From NCBI GenBank assembly GCA_025928545.1, contig JAICJH010000034.1:1-64000 (forward strand): 64,000 nt of DNA, in the 5' to 3' direction. Positions 25,584 through 34,173 of the stretch are shown here, piece by piece. The position numbers and the translations under genes are program-made. The stretch's first letter is position 1, and each line of letters begins with the position of its first letter. The DNA is from Bryobacteraceae bacterium (GTDB lineage Bacteria > Acidobacteriota > Terriglobia > Bryobacterales > Bryobacteraceae). The notes under the pieces were generated by a model. It saw nothing but the letters and a program-made list of their open reading frames with translations, was not told where the DNA came from and did not search any database.

Positions 25584-27467
25584 ATGAGTCAAAAGCCGCC
25601 CACTCGCGCCATGCGCGAGAATCCCGACCTCGATCAACTGAAACGCCAGGCCAAAGAATTGCTCGAAGCCTATCGAGCGTCATCCGCCGAAGCCGTCGCC
25701 GAGGTCACTGCCTATCACCGCACCGCCACGCCCGAGACCTTTGCGCTGCATGGTGCTCAATTCGTGCTGGCGCGTTCCTACGGGTTTGAAAGCTGGCCGA
25801 AACTGAAGGCCGCCGTCGACGGCGTCACCGCTGCCACATTACACGAGGCCGTGGAGAATGGCGATCTGAAGACTGTCCGCGAGTTGCTTACGCGCCGCCC
25901 GGAGATTGTAGACCTGGGCCGTGGCGAAATGCGCGCCGTGCACATGGCGGTTCTGAAGCGCAATCTGGAGATGACGACGCTGCTGCTCGAATTCGGGGCC
26001 GACCCGGACGGCGGCATCTGGCCCAAGCGTGACGCCACCAGCCCGTATGTCCTCGCACGCGAGCGCGGCTACGACGAGATTGTCGACGTGCTCCGCGCCG
26101 CTCGCCAGAAGCGGGGAGCGCACAGCCCCAACGGCCCCACGGAGGCCGTTCGCAAGTGCCAGCAGGCGTTTCAGTCCGGCAGCGAAGACGCGATAGTGAG
26201 CGTATTCGAGCAGCACCCTGAACTGGCGGAGATGTGCCCGCCCGACGGCCGGACGATGCTTCATCAGGCTGCCGGACTGGGCGCGTCGCGGTGGATGAAA
26301 TGGTTGCTCGATCGGGGCGCGGACGTGAACCGGAACTCCAACGAAGGCTGGACTCCGCTCGACTATGCCGCTACGGGCTGGGGCGGAGACTGGATCTTCG
26401 ATAATCAGAAGTTCGAACGTGCCGCCATACTTCTGCTTGAGCACGGAGCTAAACTTAGTCCGATCTCCGCCGCGGCCCTGGGTCGTTGGGATTATCTGAA
26501 GGATTGCTCCAGGCAGGACCTCGAAGGCAAGGGAGTGCTCGAGGCCGCCGTCAAGGGTAATCAGTCCGACGTCCTGCGGCGGTTGCTTGACCTCGGTCTC
26601 GATCCCGACGAGCGCACCCAGGTCGGCCACATCGCTGAGCAGACATGGTCGGCTGGTGGCCCGCTGTTTCAGGCTGTGATCCTGAACCGCATCGAAATGG
26701 CGCGTTTGCTGCTGGAGCGCGGGGCGGATCCGAATGCGAACGTATGGACCTCGGGCTCACCCGCGTCCCGCGCCTATGACGCGCGTAACCCCGAAATGAT
26801 CGCGCTGATCAAACATCATGGCGGGTGGCTCGACCCCGGCGCGGCCGGGTATGCGCGGCAGACGGAAATCGCGCGGAAGATGCTAGCGGGGGAAATCGAT
26901 CCTCACCTGGAGCCGAACGACTTCTCGGGCCGCACGGTGGCAGAGCAATTATTGTGGGGCGGCGCGAGCGCGCTTTGCGCCGACATCGTCCGCATGGCGC
27001 TGGAACACATCGATTGGACGCCGGACGATCCGCGCTGGTTCTGGATGCTATGGCGCCCGGTGCCCGGCCATGAAGACTACACCGTCCGGCAGCAGGCAGA
27101 ATGTTGCGACTGCTTTCGGTTGATCCTGGCCCGATGCGGACCGCATCACCGCGCAGCCGACTATGGCCAGACCATGCTGCATGAGACCGTTTCGCGCGAT
27201 CACGGTGTGGGTGTGCAACTCGCCACCATTTTGCTCGATGCCGGAGCCCGGCTGGACGTTCGCGACGATCTTCTCAAAAGTACTCCGCTCGGGTGGGCGT
27301 GCAGGTGGGGGCGGATCGCGATGGTCAAGCTGTTTCTCGCGCGCGGCGCCGACCCGATTGAGGCGGACGCGGAGCCGTGGGCGACACCAAGCGCCTGGGC
27401 TGAAAAAATGCAGAGGCCCGAAATTGTGGAGCTGCTTGTTAACGCCAGATCAGACTCGTCAGCGTAG
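25584..27467 (+). CDS. Ankyrin-repeat protein
   Basis: 627 residues, no signal. The N-terminal 85 residues are a helical cap (LDQLKRQAKELLEAYRA, HGAQFVLARSYGFESWPKLK) usual in this acidobacterial ankyrin family. At least eight ankyrin units follow, for example AVHMAVLKRNLEMTTLLLEF with GADPDGG, GWTPLDYAATGW, LFQAVILNRIEMARLLLERG and TPLGWACRWGRIAMVKLFLA. Ankyrin arrays bind other proteins; the partner is unknown. A strong AAGGAG lies 7 bases before the ATG. The preceding 214 bases show no gene and no certain promoter. Confidence 0.9.
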   Translation: MSQKPPTRAMRENPDLDQLKRQAKELLEAYRASSAEAVAEVTAYHRTATPETFALHGAQFVLARSYGFESWPKLKAAVDGVTAATLHEAVENGDLKTVRELLTRRPEIVDLGRGEMRAVHMAVLKRNLEMTTLLLEFGADPDGGIWPKRDATSPYVLARERGYDEIVDVLRAARQKRGAHSPNGPTEAVRKCQQAFQSGSEDAIVSVFEQHPELAEMCPPDGRTMLHQAAGLGASRWMKWLLDRGADVNRNSNEGWTPLDYAATGWGGDWIFDNQKFERAAILLLEHGAKLSPISAAALGRWDYLKDCSRQDLEGKGVLEAAVKGNQSDVLRRLLDLGLDPDERTQVGHIAEQTWSAGGPLFQAVILNRIEMARLLLERGADPNANVWTSGSPASRAYDARNPEMIALIKHHGGWLDPGAAGYARQTEIARKMLAGEIDPHLEPNDFSGRTVAEQLLWGGASALCADIVRMALEHIDWTPDDPRWFWMLWRPVPGHEDYTVRQQAECCDCFRLILARCGPHHRAADYGQTMLHETVSRDHGVGVQLATILLDAGARLDVRDDLLKSTPLGWACRWGRIAMVKLFLARGADPIEADAEPWATPSAWAEKMQRPEIVELLVNARSDSSA

Positions 27468-27520
27468 AGAACGCGCGATCGGCGGCAGCTTGGTGCTGAT
27501 TTCCGTTCCAAAATGAAACG

Positions 27521-27549
27521 TATATCTCCCGACTCCTGAAGGAGATATA
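27521..27549. repeat. Inverted repeat between the ankyrin gene and the next gene
   Basis: TATATCTCC (27521-27529) pairs perfectly with GGAGATATA (27541-27549) around an 11-base loop. It lies 54 bases after the ankyrin stop and 34 bases before the next ATG. No T-run follows, so it may be a leader hairpin or an operator as well as a weak terminator. The right arm carries a GGAG. Confidence 0.5.
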
Positions 27550-27582
27550 TACAGTTTCCGCTATTTGTGTTATTCAACATTC

Positions 27583-28035
27583 ATGCGGCGAACCTTCGTG
27601 GTTCTTCTGGCGCTCTCGTCTCTGCTTCAGGCGGAAGGCCGCGGCGATCGGGTTCTCTATGCGGGTGGAACCATTGCCGGTGTTTCAAGTCACTCTCATG
27701 CGGAGATCGACGTTCACGACGAGGAAAGTCTTGGGCTGCGGCTTGGCGGTAAATCCTTCTCGGTGGGATGGGCGGACATCAATAATCTAGAATACGGGCT
27801 TCACGTCGACCGCCGCTACGTGGAAGCAATTCTGATTTCGCCTCTGTTCCTCATCGCAAAAAAGCGGTCTCACTTCGTCACCATCGGCTACATAGATTCG
27901 AATGGAAAGCAGCAGGCCGTGGTGCTGGAAGTGGGCAAGAACGATGTGCGGCAGCTGCTGGTTTCGCTGGAGGCGCGCTCGGGACGGCGTGTGGAGTATC
28001 AGGACGAGGAAGCGCGGAAGGCCGGTAAAGGATGA
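27583..28035 (+). CDS. Small exported protein of unknown function, coupled to the next gene
   Basis: 150 residues with a signal peptide (MRRTFVVLLALSSLLQA). A TTG six codons earlier would extend it without benefit. The body has alternating strands (RVLYAGGTIAGVS, SLGLRLGGKSFSVGWADIN) and a hydrophobic segment near 85-95 (ILISPLFLIAKKR). No known family recognised. Its last four bases (ATGA, 28032-28035) are the start of the next gene, which indicates translational coupling and a joint role. Confidence 0.65.
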   Translation: MRRTFVVLLALSSLLQAEGRGDRVLYAGGTIAGVSSHSHAEIDVHDEESLGLRLGGKSFSVGWADINNLEYGLHVDRRYVEAILISPLFLIAKKRSHFVTIGYIDSNGKQQAVVLEVGKNDVRQLLVSLEARSGRRVEYQDEEARKAGKG

Positions 28036-28667
28036 GACTCGCCTGGCTGCTGCTCGCGATGGCGGCATTTCCCGCGGCGCGTTGCGTTGCGCTTGAGAGC
28101 AAACCGGCCGAGGCTGCGCTGGCCGATATCCGGCGTGTTTATGTGGATCAGCTTGGCGGCGGCAAGACGTCGGATCAGTTCCGCGACATGCTGATCGCGG
28201 CCATGCAGACTTCAGGGCTGTTTGTGTTGACGGAAAACCCGGATCGCGCCGATGCGACGTTGAAGGGCTCGGGCGACGACCTGATCTTTACCGATGAGCA
28301 CACGTCCGCCGATTCCATCGGTATACATGCGAATGCGGGCGGGAGTTCGAGTTCAAGAGCTTTGAACTCGGGCGGCACGTCCAGCCAGACGATGGGGATT
28401 GGCGTGACGGACAGCGAGAACAGCCGCATTCAGGAGCGGCGGCATGAGGCGACGGGATCGGTGCGGCTGGTGGGAAAGGACGGGGATGTGATCTGGTCCA
28501 CCACGCAGGAATCGGGCGGGGGGAAGTTTCGCAGCGCGATGGCGGATGTGGCGGACAAGATTATGAAGCAGCTGGCCGAAGAGACGAAGAAGATGCGGGA
28601 ACTGGCGGCGATTGCGAGGGATGCGGCGGCGTTGCGGTCGGGCGCGAAGGACAAGGCGGAGAAGTAG
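28032..28667 (+). CDS. Exported protein of unknown function, second gene of a coupled pair
   Basis: 211 residues. A signal peptide ends near residue 20. The domain (about 25-175) begins with strand-helix units (IRRVYVDQLGGGKTSDQFRD, SGLFVLTENPDRADATLKGS) resembling CsgG-like or lipoprotein-type alpha/beta folds that assemble at the outer membrane; this is a guess from pattern. A Ser/Gly-rich stretch occurs near 95-110 and the C-terminus is a long charged helix. It is coupled by a 4-base overlap to the small exported protein before it. Confidence 0.6.
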   Translation: MRLAWLLLAMAAFPAARCVALESKPAEAALADIRRVYVDQLGGGKTSDQFRDMLIAAMQTSGLFVLTENPDRADATLKGSGDDLIFTDEHTSADSIGIHANAGGSSSSRALNSGGTSSQTMGIGVTDSENSRIQERRHEATGSVRLVGKDGDVIWSTTQESGGGKFRSAMADVADKIMKQLAEETKKMRELAAIARDAAALRSGAKDKAEK

Positions 28668-28705
28668 GGGCCGGCGCTCTGAACACTGCCTGCGCACAGG
28701 ATCGA

Positions 28706-28711
28706 TAGAAT
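28706..28711 (+). promoter_or_regulatory. Candidate -10 box with near-zero leader
   Basis: TAGAAT lies 8 bases before the ATG of the broken redoxin-like gene. A transcript starting about 7 bases after it would have a leader of only one or two bases. No matching -35 box or ribosome binding site is visible. Confidence 0.4.
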
Positions 28712-28719
28712 GGCGGCAG

Positions 28720-29005
28720 ATGCTTCGCCGGACGCTGCTTCTTCCTCTGATTGTCGGCTGCCTGTTCGGCCAGTCGCCATTCCCCGCTTTTGAAGCCGAG
28801 GCGCTATCCGGCAGGAAACTCGCAATTCCGGCGGCCGTTCAGGGACATGCGGCGCTGATCATCATCGGGTTCGCGCGCATCGGGCCCTCATTGCACGGAG
28901 TAGGCGAAACGGCTTGATGCGGAGTTCAGAAACACCTCGCTCGAACGCTACTCGGTGATCTTTCTCGAGGACGCTGTTCGTCAGATCCGTGAACAGATGC
29001 GGTGA
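28720..29005 (+). pseudogene. Broken redoxin/ATP10-like exported protein
   Basis: An intact start gives a signal peptide and FPAFEAEALSGRKLAIPA, then HAALIIIGFARIG, which looks like the opening of a thioredoxin-fold protein. The frame stops at 28917. A second frame resumes with AKRLDAEFRNTSLERYSVIF, LEDAVRQIREQMR and stops at 29005. Removing one G near 28906 would join the two frames. Even joined, the product is about 92 residues, much shorter than such proteins usually are (recalled as about 170), so the 3' end is also missing. A repeat copy follows 23 bases later. The gene is very likely inactive. Confidence 0.7.
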
Positions 29006-29027
29006 GGCCGCTGATTTCGCTTTTCGC

Positions 29028-29090
29028 AGGATTCGGAAGAACCGAATGGCCGCCGATGAACGCCGATTCACGCCGATAAGGTCTTTGTTT
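29028..29090 (+). repeat. Dispersed decamer repeat, copy E (extended, left of the TIGR03435 gene)
   Basis: Core reads GAATGGCCGCCGATGAACGC, CGATTCACGCCGATAAGG, then TCTTTGTTT. It matches copy F at about 58 of 64 aligned positions, including 16 bases before the core (AGGATTCGGAAGAACC). It ends 9 bases before the stop of the TIGR03435 gene and begins 23 bases after the truncated redoxin-like gene. Confidence 0.88.
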
Positions 29091-29099
29091 CAGACCCTC

Positions 29100-30101
29100 T
29101 TAATTTTCGGTCGGCGTTTTCTCTGCGTGGTCGACGATGAGCTGTTCGACCATCGCTTTGCGGGATTCGAGTTTGAGGCCCATGGACTGAACTGCATCGT
29201 TGACGGTGCCTGCGCCACCGCTGGGATCGGAAGCCACTCCCGCTCCACCGCTTTGGGGAGCGGCCGCCGGCGCACCGGCAATATCCATCCCGGCGTTTTT
29301 GGCCAGGGCGATAATATCCGCCAGGGAAATCTCCAGCGCGGCTTCGTAGTTGCCCTTGATATCGGTCATGTCGACGATCTGACGCCCCGTGCCGCCTCCC
29401 AGCTGCGCAAACAACTGGGTCATCATGTCGGCGAAACCCGTCATGGTGACCATGCTGAGATCGACGTGCATCGACATGGTGGACGGATTCATCTTGTACG
29501 ACATCTTGCCTTTCTCGCCCATATCGATGACGGCGCTGCCGGTCGCCGCGTTGACGCTCATGCGGATTGGACCGTCGGGACCATCCATCTTCATCTGGCC
29601 GGGGGCCAGCGGCGCGGTCTCATCGATTGCCACGGGCTTCTCGGCGGAGGCCTTCAGTTTGGGACCACCTTTGCCGACCACAAGGCCGAGAACAGGATGT
29701 TCCGCGCTGGCGCGATGCGTGGTGAGCTTGAAGCGATCTTCGAGAAGGGCCTGAAGCATTTTGGGCGCGTCGGCTTTGACCGCTCCCTGGGGAAATTTGC
29801 CGACGATATCGAAGCGGGTGGTCGCCATCCAGTCGGGGCCAGTAATCTGATAGGGCTTCACGCCGTAGGCGAGCGCGATCAGGCTCTTCAGGTCGACATA
29901 GAGGTATTCCGCCTGGCTGGTACCGACGTTCGCGCCGATCGGCATCTTGCCGCCGGCTTGAATGGCCGCCAGGATCTTCGCCTGATCGAGAGGCGCGGCG
30001 ACTTTTACGGTTGCCGCCTCAAACGCCAGCTTGGTTTGCGCGAAAGCCCCGATTGCCGTGAAGGCGAGGCAGAGAGTGATCTTTTTGAATACTGTGTTCA
30101 T
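29100..30101 (-). CDS. TIGR03435 (DUF3738) family exported protein
   Basis: 333 residues. A signal peptide (1-21) is followed by the opening shared by this acidobacterial family: LAFEAATVKVAAPLDQAK, then LYVDLKSLIALAYGVKPYQI, GPDWMATTRFDIVGKFPQGA and LLEDRFKLTTHRASAEHPVL. The C-terminal part has a glycine/alanine-rich linker (about 275-305). From memory TIGR03435 is a large paralogous family first defined in Solibacter with no known function; it is typically exported. It is flanked by two directly repeated sequences about 1.2 kb apart. Confidence 0.92.
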   Translation of the reverse strand: MNTVFKKITLCLAFTAIGAFAQTKLAFEAATVKVAAPLDQAKILAAIQAGGKMPIGANVGTSQAEYLYVDLKSLIALAYGVKPYQITGPDWMATTRFDIVGKFPQGAVKADAPKMLQALLEDRFKLTTHRASAEHPVLGLVVGKGGPKLKASAEKPVAIDETAPLAPGQMKMDGPDGPIRMSVNAATGSAVIDMGEKGKMSYKMNPSTMSMHVDLSMVTMTGFADMMTQLFAQLGGGTGRQIVDMTDIKGNYEAALEISLADIIALAKNAGMDIAGAPAAAPQSGGAGVASDPSGGAGTVNDAVQSMGLKLESRKAMVEQLIVDHAEKTPTEN

Positions 30102-30206
30102 GCTAAGCGACCCCGTTTTCGACTGTTCCTATATTGTTACGCAGTCTTTCTCGCGGTTGTTCGTCGATTCTCAATTTTAGCCTGTGGGTCATACCGGGGA
30201 CGCGGG

Positions 30207-30270
30207 AGGATGCGGAAAAACCTGAATGGCCGCAGATGAACGCCGATGCACGCCGATAAGGCCTTTGTTT
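30207..30270 (+). repeat. Dispersed decamer repeat, copy F (extended, right of the TIGR03435 gene)
   Basis: Same orientation as copy E and the same length of homology, from AGGATGCGGAAAAACC through the decamers CAGATGAACGC, CGATGCACGC, CGATAAGGCC to TTTGTTT. It lies in the 312-base gap between the divergent TIGR03435 and hpnH starts. No other element was recognised in that gap, except for a TTAGAAT near 30345. Confidence 0.88.
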
Positions 30271-30413
30271 TAAAGCTCTTGATCGGTTGCTTTCGGTGAC
30301 GCTTGCGGCTCGGTCGACTTTTCCGAATGTAACGTCCTCCGTTGGTTAGAATAGTAGAAGTTCCCGGCACTTCACACGAGTGCGGAGCGAACAAGAAAGG
30401 GGAGTGTAGCCGG

Positions 30414-31541
30414 ATGGGTATTCCCGTCTCTCAGATGTGGACCGTGGCCACTTACGTGTTGCGGCAGAAGTTTGCCGGACGCGAAAAGTATCCCCTTGTC
30501 ATGATGCTGGAGCCGCTGTTTCGCTGCAATCTGGCGTGCGCGGGCTGCGGCAAGATTCAGTATCCGGCTCATGTCCTCAAAATGAATCTCTCACCGGAAG
30601 AGTGTTTCCGGGCGGTGGATGAATGCGGCGCGCCCATGGTGTCGATCCCGGGCGGTGAGCCGCTGATGCACCCGGAGATCGACAAGATCGTCGCCGGGCT
30701 GGTGGCGCGGAAGAAATACATTTATCTCTGCACGAACGCGCTGCTGCTGCGCGAGAAGATCGATCTTTTCAAGCCCAGCAAGTATCTTTCTTTTTCCGTT
30801 CATCTGGATGGCGCGAAAGACGAGCACGATTTCTCGGTCTGCAAGGAAGGCGGCTACGATATTGCCGTGGATGCCGTGCGCGAGGCGGTGAAGCGCGGCT
30901 TCCGCGTGACCACCAACACCACGCTGTTCGATGGTTTCGATCCGAATCACGTTCGGAAATTTTTCGATGAGATGATGGCGCTCGGAGTGGAAGGCATGAT
31001 GCTTTCGCCCGGCTACTCGTACGACAAAGCTCCGGACCAGCAGCATTTTCTGGGTCGTGGCCGCACCCGCCGATTATTCCGGGCGCTGCTTTCGAACCGC
31101 AAACCGGAATGGCGCTTCAACATGTCGCCCCTGTTTCTGGAATTCCTGATGGGGAAGCGCCACTATAAGTGCACTCCGTGGGGAATGCCGACGTTCAATC
31201 TTTTCGGATGGCAAAAGCCCTGTTACCTGCTCCAGGACGGCTACGCGGATACCTTCGCGGAGCTGATGGAGTCGACGAAGTGGGAGAAGTACGGCACGGA
31301 ATCGGGCAATCCGAAATGCGCGAACTGCATGGTGCACAGCGGCTATGAGGCCTCTGCCGTGCATGAAAATTTTACAACCTGGCGCGGATTTTTCGATACG
31401 GCGAAGGCGACGTTTTTCCATCGCTATCCGGATGCCGAAGCGATGAAGATTCTGGCGGAGCCCGTGAAGCCGGTGCATGCGCAGGCGGGACTGGTTCAAC
31501 TGACAATCGGGCAGGCTGCGAAAGAAGAGGTTGAGGTCTGA
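30414..31541 (+). CDS. hpnH: HpnH, radical SAM adenosylhopane synthase
   Basis: 375 residues from the ATG at 30414 ([20 protein letters not shown]), the usual HpnH start; a frame start at 30342 adds unrelated residues. The radical SAM cluster cysteines are C38, C42 and C45 in [12 protein letters not shown]. The [14 protein letters not shown] segment and later cysteine-bearing segments ([34 protein letters not shown]) match the family. The enzyme joins 5'-deoxyadenosyl to diploptene, the first step in making extended hopanoids. No other hopanoid gene is nearby. It overlaps the next gene by four bases (CTGA). Confidence 0.96.
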   Translation: MGIPVSQMWTVATYVLRQKFAGREKYPLVMMLEPLFRCNLACAGCGKIQYPAHVLKMNLSPEECFRAVDECGAPMVSIPGGEPLMHPEIDKIVAGLVARKKYIYLCTNALLLREKIDLFKPSKYLSFSVHLDGAKDEHDFSVCKEGGYDIAVDAVREAVKRGFRVTTNTTLFDGFDPNHVRKFFDEMMALGVEGMMLSPGYSYDKAPDQQHFLGRGRTRRLFRALLSNRKPEWRFNMSPLFLEFLMGKRHYKCTPWGMPTFNLFGWQKPCYLLQDGYADTFAELMESTKWEKYGTESGNPKCANCMVHSGYEASAVHENFTTWRGFFDTAKATFFHRYPDAEAMKILAEPVKPVHAQAGLVQLTIGQAAKEEVEV

Positions 31542-31951
31542 GCGAGATCGGCGTCAATGTCGAAGAGCTGGAAGTTGTCCCGGGATTCGAGCACCAGAAT
31601 CTCCAGGGTCAGGCATTTCAGGCTGCCAGCGAAACAGAGCTCCGGGATGCGCTGGAGAAGGCGTTCGACTATCGCGGCGACGTGACCATCACGCTGAAGA
31701 ACGGCAGCGCAGTGGAGGGTTACATTTTCGACCGCCGCAACGGCGACACACTCGCGAATTCCTGCGTCCGATTATTTCCGAAGAACGATCCGAAAAAAAT
31801 CGCCATCGCGTATTCGGACATTGCAGGCCTGGCTTTTACGGGACGCGACACCGCGGCCGGGAAAAGCTGGGAAGCCTGGGTGCGGAAGTACTGGGAAAAG
31901 AAGCAGGCGGGCGAGACCAACATCGAACTCAAGCCTGAAAGTCTGGATTAA
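31538..31951 (+). CDS. Conserved small protein coupled to hpnH, probable CTG start
   Basis: 137 residues if read from CTG at 31538. The coding frame reads well from there ([20 protein letters not shown]), with a stop at 31532 just before it and no ATG, GTG or TTG until a GTG at 31682, which would discard 48 plausible residues. A GAAGAGG ribosome binding site lies 7 bases before the CTG, and CTG overlaps the hpnH stop as CTGA, parallel to the common ATGA overlap. The domain ([40 protein letters not shown]) looks like a small beta-barrel. Function unknown, but the coupling suggests a role with HpnH. Confidence 0.65.
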   Translation: MSEIGVNVEELEVVPGFEHQNLQGQAFQAASETELRDALEKAFDYRGDVTITLKNGSAVEGYIFDRRNGDTLANSCVRLFPKNDPKKIAIAYSDIAGLAFTGRDTAAGKSWEAWVRKYWEKKQAGETNIELKPESLD

Positions 31952-31985
31952 GTTCGTCTCACCCGCCAACCCGCGCCGCTAAAGT

Positions 31986-32543
31986 CTAGCGGTACCAGTC
32001 GCCTTCTCTGTGATAGTGATACTGATCGCGCTCGTAACCCGGGTCTGCCCATTCCACAACATGCAGAGGCTCCCGAAGTTCAAACGTGATCATGGCGTTT
32101 CCGGGCACCTGGATTGTGCGCCCCCGGTGTTCGACTCGCGCCTGATCACCGGAAATGGCGTCGACTATGGAGCCCAGAAGGCCTCCACCGCCGCGATACT
32201 CTTCGTCCCGCATGTTGAACTGCGGTCCCTGGGTATCCATGGCATAGCGTTTGCCGTTGACGGTCACGGATTCCAGATCGAGCGCCATCATGTCGGGCCC
32301 GGTGGAACGGACGATTAACTCAACGGGGGAACCCCGGCGGATGGTAACGTCTCCGTCTCTGGACCGCACATCCTCGGCCACTCGTGCGCGGAAAATACGG
32401 CCCTTGTCCCACTGATGAAGTTCGATGGGCTGATCGGTTCGAACCTGAATCCGGGTACCTGAAGTGATGGTTTCGGCAGATGCGAACGCCTGCATCGCCA
32501 GGAAGACTACTGGTGCAGCTGCTATCGATATTAGCTTTCGCAT
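31986..32543 (-). CDS. Small exported protein of unknown function
   Basis: 185 residues. A signal peptide (1-23) is followed by a beta-rich domain (about 25-110: SGTRIQVRTDQPIELHQWDK, GDVTIRRGSPVELIVRS) of a type common in acidobacterial exported proteins. Next come a glycine linker near 117-121 (RGGGGLLG), a short segment with MITFELREPLHVVEW, and a His/Tyr-rich tail (YERDQYHYHREGDWYR). It resembles proteins that line pores or bind polymers, but no catalytic motif is seen. The 157 bases between it and the rightward CE15 gene form a divergent control region. Confidence 0.6.
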   Translation of the reverse strand: MRKLISIAAAPVVFLAMQAFASAETITSGTRIQVRTDQPIELHQWDKGRIFRARVAEDVRSRDGDVTIRRGSPVELIVRSTGPDMMALDLESVTVNGKRYAMDTQGPQFNMRDEEYRGGGGLLGSIVDAISGDQARVEHRGRTIQVPGNAMITFELREPLHVVEWADPGYERDQYHYHREGDWYR

Positions 32544-32687
32544 AATTTATGCTCCTCGCGATGAGACTTGCAATAATCGTGCCGCAGGTTTGTGTGAATG
32601 GGACCGCGTGGGAAGGAGCTTCCGGTCACATCGGCGATGGTGAAGACGATCCCTGTGGTACCGGTTCCGGCAAGGCTCAAATGGTGA

Positions 32688-32693
32688 TAAAAT
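32688..32693 (+). promoter_or_regulatory. Candidate -10 box for a leaderless transcript
   Basis: TAAAAT ends 7 bases before the ATG of the CE15 gene, so transcription would start at or next to the start codon. There is no ribosome binding site and only a weak -35 candidate. Confidence 0.45.
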
Positions 32694-32700
32694 TCGGTGC

Positions 32701-34173
32701 ATGAACAAATGTCACTATTTGGGAATCGCCGCAGCCTTTGTTGCCTGCGGGCTTTCCGCTCAGACCGCTCCGGAGCCTCTGAACTGGACCGCCGCGCAGG
32801 ATCACCAGAACATGATGGACCAGCTTGGCATCAAGGCGCTGCGCCTCGGGCCCAGTGGCAGCACGACGCCGGGGACGCCCAATATGGCGAACTACGATAC
32901 AGCGAAGGCTAACCCCTATCCGGACCTGCCGGAGGTTCTCACGCTGAAGAATGGCAAGAAGGTGACGACCGCGGATGCGTGGATGAAACAACGTCGGCCC
33001 GAGATCATGGAAGATTTCGAGCGCGAAGTTCTTGGCCGCATTCCGAAGAACGTTCCGAAAGTTACCTGGACAGTGGCGCAGACGGTGAACACCGAGATCG
33101 GCGGCATTCCGGTGATTGGCAAGCAGCTCAACGGACATGTGGACAATTCGGCATACCCCGCGATTAGTGTGGACATTCGGATGGCGGTGGTGGTGCCGGC
33201 GAATGCCAAAGGTCCGGTGCCGGTGCTGATGATGTTCAGCGGAGGCACGTTGCCTGGCGCCGCGCCGGCATTCGGCGGCGGGCGAGGATTTTCCGGCGCT
33301 GGCCGCGGCTTTTCGGGGCGCGGACCGGTGGCGGGTCTTGGAGCGTCAGGCGGTGGGCGCGGTCCCGGTCCTTCCGGTCCGCCTTCCACTCAACAGCTCA
33401 TCGCGGATGGCTGGGGCTATGCGTCGATTAATCCTACGAGCATCCAGGCGGACAATGGCGCCGGGCTGACCAAAGGCATCATCGGCCTGGTGAACAAGGG
33501 ACAGGCGCGGAAGCCGGACGATTGGGGTTCGCTGCGGGCATGGTCGTGGGGTGCGGCGCGAGGCCTGGATTACCTGGAGACAGATCCGGCCATCGATGCC
33601 AAACATGTGGGGATTGAGGGCGTTTCGCGTTACGGCAAAGCCGCGCTGGTGACCATGGCGTTCGAGCCGAGGTTTGCGATCGTGCTGGTGGGTTCGTCGG
33701 GCGAGGGCGGAGCGAAACTGCATCGCCGCAATTTCGGAGAAGCAGTGGAGAATCTCACCGGCACCGGTGAATATCACTGGATGGCGGGCAACTTCCTGAA
33801 GTACGGGGCGTCGGACGCCAGCTTCGGCGCGAAGACAGCGGCCGATATTCCCGTGGATTCGCATGAGCTGATCGCTCTCTGCGCGCCCCGGCCAACCTTT
33901 ATCAGCTATGGACTGCCGGAACGGGGAGATGCGAACTGGCTGGATCATCAGGGCAGCTACATGGCGACTGTCGCGGCGGGGCCGGTCTTCCGGCTGCTGG
34001 GCGCGCATGACATCGGCGATAAAGACGATTACCATGTGGCGAAGATGCCGGGAGTGAACGTCGGCATGCTGGATGGACAACTGGCGTGGCGTCAGCATGA
34101 CGGCGGCCACGAGGATCAATCCAACATGAAGTACTTTATCGCCTGGGCGGATAAGATGTTTCATCGCAAATGA
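32701..34173 (+). CDS. CE15-type esterase (glucuronoyl methylesterase family)
   Basis: 490 residues. A signal peptide (1-20) is followed by an alpha/beta-hydrolase domain. The serine motif GVSRYGKAAL (S309) matches the GxSRxGK signature of carbohydrate esterase family 15, and the segments VGSSGEGGAKLHRRNFGEAV, YHWMAGNFLKYG and the C-terminal HDGGHEDQSN (catalytic His) fit. The usual GCSR cysteine is valine here. The enzyme class cuts ester bonds between glucuronate on xylan and lignin. An odd insert of about 40 residues (187-228) is Gly/Arg/Ser-rich. ATGA overlap joins it to the SGNH hydrolase gene. Confidence 0.86.
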   Translation: MNKCHYLGIAAAFVACGLSAQTAPEPLNWTAAQDHQNMMDQLGIKALRLGPSGSTTPGTPNMANYDTAKANPYPDLPEVLTLKNGKKVTTADAWMKQRRPEIMEDFEREVLGRIPKNVPKVTWTVAQTVNTEIGGIPVIGKQLNGHVDNSAYPAISVDIRMAVVVPANAKGPVPVLMMFSGGTLPGAAPAFGGGRGFSGAGRGFSGRGPVAGLGASGGGRGPGPSGPPSTQQLIADGWGYASINPTSIQADNGAGLTKGIIGLVNKGQARKPDDWGSLRAWSWGAARGLDYLETDPAIDAKHVGIEGVSRYGKAALVTMAFEPRFAIVLVGSSGEGGAKLHRRNFGEAVENLTGTGEYHWMAGNFLKYGASDASFGAKTAADIPVDSHELIALCAPRPTFISYGLPERGDANWLDHQGSYMATVAAGPVFRLLGAHDIGDKDDYHVAKMPGVNVGMLDGQLAWRQHDGGHEDQSNMKYFIAWADKMFHRK

